A DNA stretch of 13,789 bases from Aquimonas sp002352135. Its GTDB lineage: Bacteria; Pseudomonadota; Gammaproteobacteria; Xanthomonadales; Xanthomonadaceae. Below are positions 1-7,521 of this stretch, in pieces. Both the position numbers and the translations under genes were made by a program. Each line of letters starts with the position of its first letter. The stretch's first letter is position 1. The notes beneath the pieces are model-generated. The model worked only from the letters and a program-made list of their open reading frames with translations. It searched no databases and was not told the origin of the DNA. The stretch is taken from NCBI GenBank assembly GCA_035440755.1, contig DAORND010000077.1, positions 1-13,789 on the forward strand, given 5' to 3'.

Positions 1-76
1 TGGTGGGCCCACAAGGATTCGAACCTTGAACCAAAGGATTATGAGTCCTCTGCTCTAACCGTTGAGCTATAGGCCC
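1..76 (-). tRNA. tRNA-Ile2 (anticodon CAU, probably lysidine-modified)
   Basis: A complete 76-nt cloverleaf lies on the minus strand, 5' end at 76, with an encoded CCA at 3-1. The acceptor stem is GGGCCTA/TGGGCCC with discriminator A, the T arm is CAAGG-TTCGAAT-CCTTG, and the anticodon stem GAGGA/TCCTT encloses CTCATAA, giving anticodon CAT. CAT could mean elongator Met, initiator Met or Ile2. Pairs C4-G69 and C5-G68 match the TilS recognition pairs of E. coli tRNA-Ile2 and differ from U4-A69/A5-U68 of elongator tRNA-Met, so I favour Ile2, which reads AUA once C34 becomes lysidine. Initiator is unlikely because the anticodon stem lacks three consecutive G-C pairs. A terminator upstream separates it from tRNA-Gln, suggesting its own transcript. 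Confidence 0.85.
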
Positions 77-84
77 GTCTGCAA

Positions 85-90
85 ATTGTA
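85..90 (-). promoter_or_regulatory. candidate -10 box of the tRNA-Ile2 promoter
   Basis: The minus strand reads TACAAT here, five of six matches to the sigma-70 -10 consensus. It lies 8 nt before the tRNA 5' end, so transcription would begin at or next to the mature tRNA. I see no convincing -35 hexamer at 16-18 nt, so this rests on the -10 box and its position between the upstream terminator and the tRNA. Confidence 0.4.
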
Positions 91-125
91 GTGCGCTTGC
101 GTCTGGATCACATCCGACCAGAAAC

Positions 126-151
126 AAAAAAGCCCGCGCTTGGCGGGCTTT
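126..151 (-). terminator. intrinsic terminator of the rplM-rpsI-tRNA-Gln transcript
   Basis: A perfect 9-bp stem, AAAGCCCGC (129-137) with GCGGGCTTT (143-151), encloses a 5-nt loop. On the minus strand the stem runs into a T-rich tract covering about 131-126. It lies downstream of tRNA-Gln and upstream of tRNA-Ile2, so it should end the ribosomal-protein/tRNA-Gln transcript. Confidence 0.8.
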
Positions 152-155
152 CCGT

Positions 156-180
156 GTGGTTCGCTTTCTGACCGAACCAC
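156..180 (-). repeat. 8-bp perfect inverted repeat between tRNA-Gln and the terminator
   Basis: GTGGTTCG (156-163) and CGAACCAC (173-180) pair perfectly around a 9-nt loop. It begins 5 nt past the encoded CCA of tRNA-Gln and precedes the terminator hairpin. It has no T tract of its own. It may be a 3'-trailer structure that affects tRNA 3' processing, but this is inference. Confidence 0.5.
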
Positions 181-184
181 CAAT

Positions 185-258
185 TGGCTGGGAGACTAGG
201 ATTCGAACCTAGATAGGCAGAGTCAGAGTCTGCAGTCCTACCGTTAGACGATCTCCCA
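185..258 (-). tRNA. tRNA-Gln (anticodon CUG)
   Basis: A 74-nt cloverleaf lies on the minus strand, 5' end at 258, CCA encoded at 187-185. The acceptor stem is TGGGAGA/TCTCCCA, with the weak U1-A72 pair and discriminator G73 typical of tRNA-Gln. The anticodon stem GCAGA/TCTGC encloses CTCTGAC, giving anticodon CTG, which reads CAG. The T arm is CTAGG-TTCGAAT-CCTAG. It starts 33 nt after the rpsI stop on the same strand with no terminator between, so it is probably processed from the rplM-rpsI transcript. Confidence 0.92.
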
Positions 259-291
259 ACAACTGGGACCGCCGCCTGGCTCTCTGGCGAA

Positions 292-684
292 TTAGCGCTT
301 CGAGAACTGGGTGGCTCGGCGGGCTTTGTGCAAGCCAACCTTCTTACGTTCAACTTCGCGAGCATCGCGGGTCATGAAACCAGCGCGACGCAGCGGCGAC
401 TTCAGCGACTCGTCGTATTCCACTAGGGCGCGAGCGATGCCCAAGCGGATCGCACCGGCCTGTCCGGTGGTGCCGCCACCGGCGACGGTGACGTTGATGT
501 CGAACTTGTCGGTCACGCCGATCAGTTCGAGCGGCTGGCGCACGATCATGCGTGCCGTTTCGCGACCGAAGAACACGTCCAGAGGACGCTCATTGACGGT
601 GATATTGCCACTGCCGTTGCGCACGAAGACGCGAGCGGTGGAGGACTTGCGACGGCCGGTGCCGTAGTTCTGCTGAATTGCCAT
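292..684 (-). CDS. rpsI: 30S ribosomal protein S9 (uS9)
   Basis: The product is 130 aa, the usual bacterial S9 length. It sits on the small-subunit head, with its C-terminal tail reaching the P-site tRNA. Visible hallmarks are the N-terminal YGTGRRKSSTARVF segment, the glycine-rich AGGGTTGQAGAIRLGIARAL core, and the basic tail KKVGLHKARRATQFSKR ending in the conserved SKR. The ATG at 684 is preceded by AGGA about 8 nt upstream. The rplM stop lies 18 nt upstream, the conserved rplM-rpsI operon order. tRNA-Gln and a terminator follow. Nothing unusual is seen. Confidence 0.98.
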   Translation of the reverse strand: MAIQQNYGTGRRKSSTARVFVRNGSGNITVNERPLDVFFGRETARMIVRQPLELIGVTDKFDINVTVAGGGTTGQAGAIRLGIARALVEYDESLKSPLRRAGFMTRDAREVERKKVGLHKARRATQFSKR

Positions 685-702
685 GAGCTTTGTCCTGTGG
701 CC

Positions 703-1131
703 TTAGATGTCCAGCGCCTGCGGCTGCTGGGCGGTGTGCGGATGCTCGGAGCCCTTGTAGACCTTCAGCTTGCGGAACATCTGACGGCCCAGCGAGTTCT
801 TCGGCAACATGCCCTTGACGCCGATTTCGATGGCGCGCTCGGGATGACGCTCCAATGCCTGACCCAAGGTTTCAGACTTCAGGTTGCCGACGTAGCCGGT
901 GAACCGGTGGTACATCTTGTCCTGCAGCTTCTTGCCGGTGACGGCAATCTTCTCGGCATTGATGATGACGATGTAATCGCCGGTATCCACATGGGGTGTG
1001 AACACGGGCTTGTGCTTGCCGCGCAGGCGGCTGGCAACTTCGGAGCAAAGACGGCCAAGGGTTTTGCCGTTTGCGTCGACCAGGAACCAGTCGCGCTTGA
1101 CGGTCTCCGCTTTGGCGCTGAAGGTCTTCAT
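703..1131 (-). CDS. rplM: 50S ribosomal protein L13 (uL13)
   Basis: L13 is an early-assembling large-subunit protein. From the ATG at 1131 the product is 142 aa, the standard family length, beginning MKTFSAKAETVKRDWFLVDA. Recognisable blocks are GKTLGRLCSEVASRLRGKHK, the YIVIINAEKIAVTGKK strand region, and the GMLPKNSLGRQMFRKLKVYKG motif. An in-frame TTG at 1143 would add four residues but has no Shine-Dalgarno, whereas the ATG is preceded by GGGAG at suitable spacing. It is the first gene of the rplM-rpsI-tRNA-Gln transcript, with a candidate promoter at 1171-1199. Confidence 0.97.
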   Translation of the reverse strand: MKTFSAKAETVKRDWFLVDANGKTLGRLCSEVASRLRGKHKPVFTPHVDTGDYIVIINAEKIAVTGKKLQDKMYHRFTGYVGNLKSETLGQALERHPERAIEIGVKGMLPKNSLGRQMFRKLKVYKGSEHPHTAQQPQALDI

Positions 1132-1170
1132 GAGAGCTCCCAATGGGAATGCGTGAACGAAAGACTGCGA

Positions 1171-1199
1171 AGGATAGCGGTCGAAACCGGAACGCGCAA
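1171..1199 (-). promoter_or_regulatory. candidate sigma-70 promoter for rplM-rpsI
   Basis: On the minus strand TTGCGC (1199-1194) and TATCCT (1176-1171) are separated by exactly 17 nt, with three and four of six consensus matches. Transcription would start near 1164, giving a leader of about 33 nt before the rplM ATG. Spacing and position fit, but the hexamers are imperfect. Confidence 0.4.
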
Positions 1200-1347
1200 G
1201 AGTCTTGCTGGGCGGATGAGGGTGTTGGGGCCAGTTGTGGCGACGTGTTCACCGGGCCTGCGGCGTCCGCTCTGCTATGTTCAGCGCCGTCGCTACGCGG
1301 TGATGTACGGCATCTTCCAAGACTGAACAGTAGGTTTCCTCGAGCCC

Positions 1348-2538
1348 ATGAGCGAGTCCAGATCCCCTGAGGGCGACATTCGACGCCAGATCCTGGCGCT
1401 CGCGGATGCCTGCGTCCTTTGCGGGCAGTGTCTTCCCGTGTGCCCGACTTACGCTTTGGATCAACGCGAAGCAGAGTCTCCGCGTGGACGCATTGTTCTG
1501 GTTCAGCAAATGGCGATGTCAGCCAGTTCTGTGTCGGGCGCTGACTCGGTCGCCCTGGATCACTGCCTGTCCTGCGGGCGTTGCGAGGCGATCTGTCCGG
1601 CCAAGGTCAAGTTCGGTCGCCTCATGGACTTGAGTCGACAACTGCGGCGGCCGCGACGGTCATCGTCGTGGATGATGCGTGCTTTGCTGGCGCTGGTAGC
1701 GCGCCCCGTGTTGCTGGCGGCGATGGTCCGCCTGACAGCGTGGCCGGCGCGCTGGCTGCCTGGTCGATGGATGCGGCTGGCGCGGGTTCTGCAAACTCCG
1801 CAAATCAGGAAACTACCGGATCGGGTGCTCGACAGTCGCCCTGCGGTGATCGTGTTTGCGGGCTGCATTGAACGCCACGCCGAACAGGCAGCCTTGGCGG
1901 CGTTGCGACGGATTCTTCATCGGCTTGGATGGCAGGTCGTCGATCTGCCAAATCAGGGCTGCTGCGGCGCGTTGGCGCGGCATGCGGGTGACGCGACCGC
2001 GGCGGATCGTCTGGTGCAGGCCAATCACCGCGCGTTGGCCGCAGTCCTGAGCGACGGCTCGGTCAAGCCTGGTTTCGTGCTGACGCTCAGTACGGGATGC
2101 CACGACGAGGTTCGCGCTGCGCTCGGCGACTCCTTGCCGGTGATCGAGGCCATGGCGTTCTTGCTGGCGCATACCTCACTACGCACATGGCGATTCCGTC
2201 CCCTTGCCGATGAAGTCATCCTGCACTCGCCGTGTACGTCTCGACCCAGTGCCGACAGTCGGCAGTGGGCGGCGGAAGAGATTCTGCGTCTGGTCCCAGC
2301 ACTGAAGGTGCGCCCGATGGCGCGACAGGGATGTTGTGGCGCGGCAGGTGCCCACATGCTGCAGTTTCCGCAGCGCGCAGCGCAGATGGCGGCACCGCTG
2401 TTGGCGAAGTTTGCCAGCCATCCTGAAGCGCGACGATGCACCTCCAATGTGGGCTGCCATCTGCACCTGCAGTCACTTGCCGAACCAGCGGCGCGGCCGA
2501 TGCAGCATCCTTTGGAGGTGATCGATGAGGCCATGTGA
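1348..2538 (+). CDS. GlcF-like (Fe-S) oxidoreductase, two 4Fe-4S plus two CCG domains
   Basis: The 396-aa protein has the architecture of glycolate oxidase subunit GlcF and related heterodisulfide-reductase-type proteins. An N-terminal two-[4Fe-4S] ferredoxin domain has Cys22/25/28/32 (CVLCGQCLPVCP) and Cys73/76/79/83 (CLSCGRCEAICP). Two cysteine-rich CCG domains follow, with QGCCG at 203-207 and 327-331, each trailed by a GC-containing partner segment (STGC about 251; SNVGCHLHL about 366-374). Residues about 108-135 are hydrophobic and may be amphipathic or membrane-associated. No GlcD or GlcE subunit lies nearby, so the glycolate substrate is not supported. A role moving electrons between a flavoprotein or NADH and quinone is the safer inference. 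Its stop overlaps the coq7 start, implying coupling. The Shine-Dalgarno is weak; an extended -10-like TGCTATGTT sits at 1273-1281. Confidence 0.85.
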   Translation: MSESRSPEGDIRRQILALADACVLCGQCLPVCPTYALDQREAESPRGRIVLVQQMAMSASSVSGADSVALDHCLSCGRCEAICPAKVKFGRLMDLSRQLRRPRRSSSWMMRALLALVARPVLLAAMVRLTAWPARWLPGRWMRLARVLQTPQIRKLPDRVLDSRPAVIVFAGCIERHAEQAALAALRRILHRLGWQVVDLPNQGCCGALARHAGDATAADRLVQANHRALAAVLSDGSVKPGFVLTLSTGCHDEVRAALGDSLPVIEAMAFLLAHTSLRTWRFRPLADEVILHSPCTSRPSADSRQWAAEEILRLVPALKVRPMARQGCCGAAGAHMLQFPQRAAQMAAPLLAKFASHPEARRCTSNVGCHLHLQSLAEPAARPMQHPLEVIDEAM

Positions 2539-3185
2539 TGCGATTTGAGCGCCGATTTTCTTGGGTCGACCGGCTCCTGATGGAGGTCGATCACGCTTTG
2601 CGTACCAGCCTTGCTGCCGCGCCAGCGGCCGGCCGCGAGAGTCCGGCGGCAGCGGTTGGCTTTCCAAACTTGAACAACGCCGAACGCGAGCATGTCGCTG
2701 GACTGATGCGCATCAACCACAGCGGTGAGGTATGCGCTCAGGCGCTCTACTTGGGTCAAGCGCGAGTGGCAAAGGCACCGGCGTTGCGCGCGCATCTGCT
2801 ACACGCGGCTGACGAGGAGGCAGATCACCTGAGTTGGTGCGCGCAACGGCTAGATGAACTGCAGAGTCGGCCCAGCTTGTTGAATCCGTTCTGGTATGTC
2901 GGCAGCTATGGCATCGGTATCGTGGCCGGGCTGGCAGGCGATGGTTACAACCTTGGCTTTGTGGTTGAAACGGAGCGTCAGGTCGAGTCGCATCTGCAGG
3001 CGCACCTTAATTCCCTGCCGCAACAGGATGGTGCCAGTCGCGCGATTCTTGCCGAAATGATGGCTGATGAGGCGCGCCACGCTGAACAGGCGAGTTCGGC
3101 CGGTGCAAAGGAATTGCCCATGCCGATTCCCCGCATCATGGCCGCCTGCAGCCAAGTCATGAAGTGGATTGCCTACCGGGTCTGA
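2538..3185 (+). CDS. coq7: 2-polyprenyl-3-methyl-6-methoxy-1,4-benzoquinone monooxygenase
   Basis: Coq7 is the di-iron hydroxylase that converts demethoxyubiquinol to the hydroxylated precursor of ubiquinone at the inner membrane. The 215-aa product shows the ferritin-like four-helix pattern: LMRINHSGE (ligand Glu64), DEEADHL (Glu94 and His97), the ETERQVESHL helix (a Glu about 146), and DEARH (Glu178 and His181). All expected carboxylate and histidine ligands appear present. Length matches the soluble-type proteobacterial family. I chose ATG 2538, which overlaps the upstream stop as TGATG and has GAGG 7 nt upstream. A GTG at 2535 would add one residue with worse spacing. It is translationally coupled to the GlcF-like gene. 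Confidence 0.93.
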   Translation: MRFERRFSWVDRLLMEVDHALRTSLAAAPAAGRESPAAAVGFPNLNNAEREHVAGLMRINHSGEVCAQALYLGQARVAKAPALRAHLLHAADEEADHLSWCAQRLDELQSRPSLLNPFWYVGSYGIGIVAGLAGDGYNLGFVVETERQVESHLQAHLNSLPQQDGASRAILAEMMADEARHAEQASSAGAKELPMPIPRIMAACSQVMKWIAYRV

Positions 3186-3220
3186 TGCGGTGCGAAGCCC
3201 GGCGGGTGCTCGCGGAGGGA

Positions 3221-3254
3221 ACGCCAAATGTCCGTGAGGCTTGCGATTTGGCGT
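3221..3254. repeat. 9-bp perfect inverted repeat, ACGCCAAAT-N16-ATTTGGCGT
   Basis: The arms are 3221-3229 and 3246-3254, with 16 nt between. It lies 36 nt after the coq7 stop and 107 nt before the DUF2339 start. The stem is AT/GC mixed and only ACTTTC follows on the plus strand, so it is a poor intrinsic terminator. A protein-binding dyad or a transcript-end structure are both possible. Confidence 0.5.
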
Positions 3255-3360
3255 ACTTTCGGCCGACAGTGCGGCAGAAATCAGGGTAGTCGCGCATCGC
3301 GGCGCAAGTGGCGCATGCACGACGCTCACTGCTGTCGACGCGTTTGGACGGGAGTGTTCA

Positions 3361-6084
3361 ATGAAGTGGATTGTGGTGGTGATATCGGCGGTGCTGGGCG
3401 GCATGCTTGGCGATACCGGTCGCGTTCTGCTGGGATTGTTGGGTGGCGCTGCGCTCGGCTGGACCCTGGGAACCGTGTTCGAAATGCGGGCCCGACTTGA
3501 GGCGCTGGAGCTTCAACTGCGGCGCCGGGAGCTCACCCCGCCTGAGCCACAAAGAGAGAAGCGGGACACGGCTGCGCAGACGTCGACGGATTTGTCAGGT
3601 CGAGCCGAATCCGGCGGACCCGTGCACGTGACCGACGCCGCGCCTGCTCCAGTCAGAAAGGGGCCGCCGCCGGTGCCCGAATGGGCGAGAAGCGAAGCCA
3701 AGACGCCGGTCGTGGAAGTCGCTACATCCGGGCAAGACCCTAAGGAAAAATCGAGTGAGCCTTGGATAGCGCCGCCGATCGAACCCTCCCTGCTGGATCG
3801 CTTGGTGAGTGCGGTCGTTGGCTGGTTCACCCAAGGAAACCTGCCGGTCAAGCTGGGCGTGCTGGTGCTGTTTGCCGGTGTGGCGGCGGCACTCAAGTAC
3901 GCGGCTGAGCAGGGCTACTTCACGGTTTCGATCGAGGCGCGGCTTACGACGATTGCGCTCGCGGCGATTGTTGGTCTGTGGTTCGGTTTCCGGCAACGCG
4001 AGTCGCGTCCGGCATTCGGTTTGAGCTTGCAGGGCGGGGCGCTGGGTGTTCTGTTGCTGACAGTCTTTGCCGCGTTTCGCTACTACGGGCTGATCCCGGC
4101 CCCGATGGCGCTGGGTCTGGTGGTCTTGCTGGTGGCCGGGAGCGCACTTCTCGCCTTGCTGCAGAACGCCGCGGTGTTGGCCTGGTTGGGATTTCTGGGT
4201 GGCTATCTCGCCCCGGTCCTGATCAGCACCGGTTCCGGCAATGCTGTTGCCTTGTTCAGCTATTACGCGGTGCTCAACGCGGCCGTGTTCGCCGTCGCTT
4301 GGCGTCGCAACTGGCATGCGCTGAACATGTTGGGTTTTGTTTTCACCTTCGGTATTGGTGCGCTGTGGGGCAAGCAGTACTACCGTCCCGAGTTGTTTGC
4401 CAGCATCGAGCCGTTCCTGTTGTTGTTCAGTGCGTTCTACCTGCTGATACCGGTGCTGACCTCGTTACGTGCGCCAGCGGGCGGTCGCGCGGTCAGTACC
4501 ACGCTGACCTTTGGATTGCCCCTGCTGGCGTTCCCCCTTCAGGCGGCCCTGCTGGACGGTGATCGCATGCCGCTGGCCTTCAGTGCGCTGGTCGCTGCGC
4601 TGGTCTATGCCTTGCTGGCCACTTGGCTGATTCGCCGCACCGTCGCGCAGTTGCTGGGGCAGAGTTTTGCTCTGCTCGCGATGGGCTTTGCGACCCTGTC
4701 GATTCCACTCGCCTTCTCGGCGGAGCAAACCGCCATGGCCTGGGCGCTGGAGGGCGTCGCTGCCATCTGGCTCGGCTTGCGACAAAACCGGCGTTGGCCG
4801 CAACTGGCAGGTTGGGTGTTGCAAGCCTTGGCGGGTGCGAGCTTTTTCTTCGGGCAGGAAGTCTGGCTTGGATTGGAGACGGGCGGGCTGTCGCGTCTCG
4901 GTGTGCCGACGGCAATCAGTCTGGGTTTGCTTGCCGTGACCGCTTTCACCACGGCTTTTCTTTATGACCGGCATGCGCCGCAACGTGTCACGGTCTGGCC
5001 GTGGTTCGTGGTCGGTTTGGCATGGTGGCATTTGCTGGGAGTCCACGAAGCGGAGCGCGCCGCTTTCCATGAATCGTTTGTGCTGAGTTGGTTGTTGTTT
5101 GCGTCGGCCAGCATTGCCTTGACCGCGCTGTTACGGAAGAGCTTGGCTTGGCCGCGCTTGAGCTGGGCGATGCTGGTGCTGTGGATGCCTGCGCCGGTGC
5201 TGGTTGCACTGACCGCATGGGATTTGCGCTCGCCGCTGGCGGATGTTGGGGGGTTGGCCTGGCTGGGCTGGGGTATGGCTAGCGCGTTTGGTTTGTGGCG
5301 CTTGCGTGCACCGGTCGCTCGTTTGACCGGGCTAAGCCATATTCTGGTCCTGCTGACGGCGGTCTTGCTGTTCGCCGTCGAGTTCACGATACGTTTGGAT
5401 CGTGATGCAGAACTGGGCGATGCTTGGGTCATCGCCGCCGCCTTGCTGCCCTTGTTGCTGGTCAGTTGGGGTTTGTGGCGTAAACAGCACTGGTTTGCCT
5501 GGCCGCTGCAGGATCATTTCGCGCACTACGCTCGCTACTGGCATGGGTTGGCGAGTGCCGGGATTTTGCTCGCGCTATGTGTTATCTGGATGATGCCGGG
5601 TAGTACGGCCCCTCTGGCTTATCTGCCGCTGTTGAATCCACTTGATCTGATTCAAGGGCTGATCCTGCTGGCGCTTTGGCGAGCATGGACAGCGTTGGGT
5701 CACGGTGGGCGAGTGGTGTTGGCCTCAGCCGCATTCATCTCACTGACCCAGTCCACCTTGCGTGCGGTCTATCACTGGAGTGACGGCATCTGGGGGCCGA
5801 GCTTGCTGGATACCGCCAGTGCACAAGCCGCACTGACCGTCGTCTGGTCGCTCCTGGGTGTCACTGCCTGGGTGTTGGGTTCACGGCGTCAGCGCTACGC
5901 CCTCTGGTTGCCGGGCGCGATTCTGATGGGCGTCGTGTTGCTGAAGATGCTGCTGGTTGATCGTCACTATCTGGGTGATCTGGCGGGCGTGGTTGCGGTG
6001 CTGACCGTCGGACTATTGCTGGTTGGCGTCGGCTACATTGCGCCCTCACCGCCGCGGCGCGTCAGCGAGGAGTCCGCCACATGA
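3361..6084 (+). CDS. DUF2339 family polytopic membrane protein
   Basis: From the ATG at 3361 the product is 907 aa. Residues 1-40 form one or two hydrophobic segments, 41-58 a short charged helix, about 59-140 a proline-rich hydrophilic linker, and the rest is almost continuous hydrophobic segments (I judge more than 20). The block around GNLPVKLGVLVLFAGVAAAL, the LSLQGGALGVLLLTVFAAFR segment, the GFLGGYLAPVLISTG segment and the following LFSYYAVLNAAVFAVAWRRN are DUF2339 hallmarks. The function is not established; I assign none. A TTG 120 nt upstream keeps the frame open, but GGGAG about 7 nt before the ATG, and a membrane segment starting immediately, favour 3361. Its stop overlaps the DUF3999 start as ATGA, so the two are translationally coupled and likely partners. 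Confidence 0.88.
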   Translation: MKWIVVVISAVLGGMLGDTGRVLLGLLGGAALGWTLGTVFEMRARLEALELQLRRRELTPPEPQREKRDTAAQTSTDLSGRAESGGPVHVTDAAPAPVRKGPPPVPEWARSEAKTPVVEVATSGQDPKEKSSEPWIAPPIEPSLLDRLVSAVVGWFTQGNLPVKLGVLVLFAGVAAALKYAAEQGYFTVSIEARLTTIALAAIVGLWFGFRQRESRPAFGLSLQGGALGVLLLTVFAAFRYYGLIPAPMALGLVVLLVAGSALLALLQNAAVLAWLGFLGGYLAPVLISTGSGNAVALFSYYAVLNAAVFAVAWRRNWHALNMLGFVFTFGIGALWGKQYYRPELFASIEPFLLLFSAFYLLIPVLTSLRAPAGGRAVSTTLTFGLPLLAFPLQAALLDGDRMPLAFSALVAALVYALLATWLIRRTVAQLLGQSFALLAMGFATLSIPLAFSAEQTAMAWALEGVAAIWLGLRQNRRWPQLAGWVLQALAGASFFFGQEVWLGLETGGLSRLGVPTAISLGLLAVTAFTTAFLYDRHAPQRVTVWPWFVVGLAWWHLLGVHEAERAAFHESFVLSWLLFASASIALTALLRKSLAWPRLSWAMLVLWMPAPVLVALTAWDLRSPLADVGGLAWLGWGMASAFGLWRLRAPVARLTGLSHILVLLTAVLLFAVEFTIRLDRDAELGDAWVIAAALLPLLLVSWGLWRKQHWFAWPLQDHFAHYARYWHGLASAGILLALCVIWMMPGSTAPLAYLPLLNPLDLIQGLILLALWRAWTALGHGGRVVLASAAFISLTQSTLRAVYHWSDGIWGPSLLDTASAQAALTVVWSLLGVTAWVLGSRRQRYALWLPGAILMGVVLLKMLLVDRHYLGDLAGVVAVLTVGLLLVGVGYIAPSPPRRVSEESAT

Positions 6085-7463
6085 GCCGCTATCTTTTGAA
6101 GCGTGCGCGCTGGCTTGTCTTGCTGGGGATATTCAGCGGCGTCTGTTTCGCTGCTGAATTTGCCTGGCAGCGCTCGGTCAGTGTGCCAACTGGCGGGGCA
6201 GGACTGTATCGCGTGGCCTTGGATGAACAGGCCTATCGGCGTCTGCATCAGAACGACTTGAGCGATGTGGCTTTGTACGATGGACTAGGGCAGCCCTTGC
6301 CGTTGGCGAACTTGTCCGCGCCCATGTCCGCGCCTCAGGTGCCGACCTGGCGCAAGCTCGATTGGTTTGTGTTGCCGACGGTCGTCGATGCCAGTTCGGA
6401 TGCGGATCTGCATGTCTACGTCGAGCGGGCAGAGGACGGTCGACTGCGCCGACTTGAAACGCGCCTGCAGGGTGCGTCGACTCCGCTGGAAACATCGTCA
6501 CCCATGGCTAACGGGGATTGGCTTGTGGATATGGGGGAACGAACTGACGCGCGCGCTTTGCGAGTGTTGATGCCCGAGTCGCTGAGCTTCGATTGGCGTC
6601 TGCGCGTGCAGGGTAGCGACGATCTCGTGCATTGGCGCTGGGTGACTGATGGCGGACTGTTGCGTTTGCAGCGTGGTGGTCTGCGCCTGGAGCAGACCCG
6701 CGTGAGCTTCGCTGCGCCCCCGCCACGCTATCTGCGTCTGCAGCGTGTGGATCGTGAGCCACTACCGGAGCCGTTGGCGGTTGAAGCAGAGTACTGTGTT
6801 TGTGCTGCCGAGCAGACTGAGCAGTCTCATCAGCTTGTGCAGCGAGCGCTTGAGGCGAAGGACGCACAGGCGGGGCGATTCGAGTATGCCGCCGCAGGTC
6901 CATTCCCCGTCGAAGCAGTCGTGCTGGACCTGCAGGGTAGTGCCGACCTGGCCACGGTCCGAGTGTTCAGCAGAGCTGGGCCGGAGAATGAGTGGCGTTG
7001 GCGCGGTGAGGGAACCGTCTTCCAACTCGCGGCGGCCTCAGACACCCGCGTCGCGCTTCAACAAGGGACCAGAGATCGAGAATGGCGTATCGAGACCACG
7101 CCACCCTTGGCCGTTGCGCCGGGCGTGCGCCTGAGCTACTTGCCTGATCAGTATCTGTTGATGCCTGGCGCCAACGCGGAGGTCCTGGTGGCCTTGGGTA
7201 GCGCGCAATCGCAGTCATCCGCGTATCCCTTGGATGTGGCGCTATCGGAAGTGCGTTCGCGTGAAGGCAAGGACTGGTTGCCACCGCTTCTATCGCTTGG
7301 TCCGGAGTCGGTCCGCGCGGGTGACGCGGCGCTGCGACCGATTGATCCGCCGATGCCGTGGAAACGTTGGTTGCTTTGGGGAGTGCTGGTCGCGGGCGCC
7401 GCCAGCGTCTTGCTGATGATTCGGCAATTGCTGCGCAGCGACGGCGAAGTGCCGAAGGCTTGA
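6081..7463 (+). CDS. DUF3999 family membrane-anchored periplasmic protein
   Basis: The 460-aa protein has a Sec-type signal at 1-24 (hydrophobic core WLVLLGIFSG, then AA), a large hydrophilic region, and one C-terminal membrane segment at about 429-449 followed by a short basic cytoplasmic tail. The order and the opening FAWQRSVSVP...YRVALDEQAYRRLHQNDLSDVALYDGLGQP (two pieces) fit DUF3999. Segments FDWRLRVQGSDDLVHWRWV (170-188) and VRVFSRAGPENEWRWRGEG (293-311) look like strands of two discoidin-like beta-sandwiches, so ligand or glycan binding in the periplasm is a reasonable guess. AGGAG stands 8 nt before the ATG, which overlaps the DUF2339 stop by four bases. Function is unknown; the coupling suggests a complex with DUF2339. 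Confidence 0.82.
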   Translation: MSRYLLKRARWLVLLGIFSGVCFAAEFAWQRSVSVPTGGAGLYRVALDEQAYRRLHQNDLSDVALYDGLGQPLPLANLSAPMSAPQVPTWRKLDWFVLPTVVDASSDADLHVYVERAEDGRLRRLETRLQGASTPLETSSPMANGDWLVDMGERTDARALRVLMPESLSFDWRLRVQGSDDLVHWRWVTDGGLLRLQRGGLRLEQTRVSFAAPPPRYLRLQRVDREPLPEPLAVEAEYCVCAAEQTEQSHQLVQRALEAKDAQAGRFEYAAAGPFPVEAVVLDLQGSADLATVRVFSRAGPENEWRWRGEGTVFQLAAASDTRVALQQGTRDREWRIETTPPLAVAPGVRLSYLPDQYLLMPGANAEVLVALGSAQSQSSAYPLDVALSEVRSREGKDWLPPLLSLGPESVRAGDAALRPIDPPMPWKRWLLWGVLVAGAASVLLMIRQLLRSDGEVPKA

Positions 7464-7469
7464 AAGACG

Positions 7470-7498
7470 AAGGGCGCGAAGGAATCCCTCGCGCCCTT
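7470..7498. terminator. probable bidirectional terminator between DUF3999 and speD
   Basis: A perfect 10-bp GC-rich stem, AAGGGCGCGA (7470-7479) with TCGCGCCCTT (7489-7498), encloses a 9-nt loop. It sits between the convergent stops at 7463 and 7522. Neither side has a strong T tract (TCTTTC on the minus side), so termination may be partial. Confidence 0.65.
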
Positions 7499-7521
7499 AG
7501 CGAACTTCCTGTGCCGATGGC

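Noticed and set aside
1132..1143. TTG start adding four residues to rplM
   Set aside because: The ATG at 1131 gives the standard 142-aa L13 and has the Shine-Dalgarno; the TTG has none.
697..1326. Long plus-strand open frame over rplM and its upstream region
   Set aside because: It is the antisense shadow of rplM, with no recognisable protein features.
3241..3360. 40-residue N-terminal extension of the DUF2339 protein from a TTG
   Set aside because: It would place a non-conserved polar leader before the first membrane segment and overlap the 3221-3254 dyad; ATG 3361 has a good ribosome binding site.
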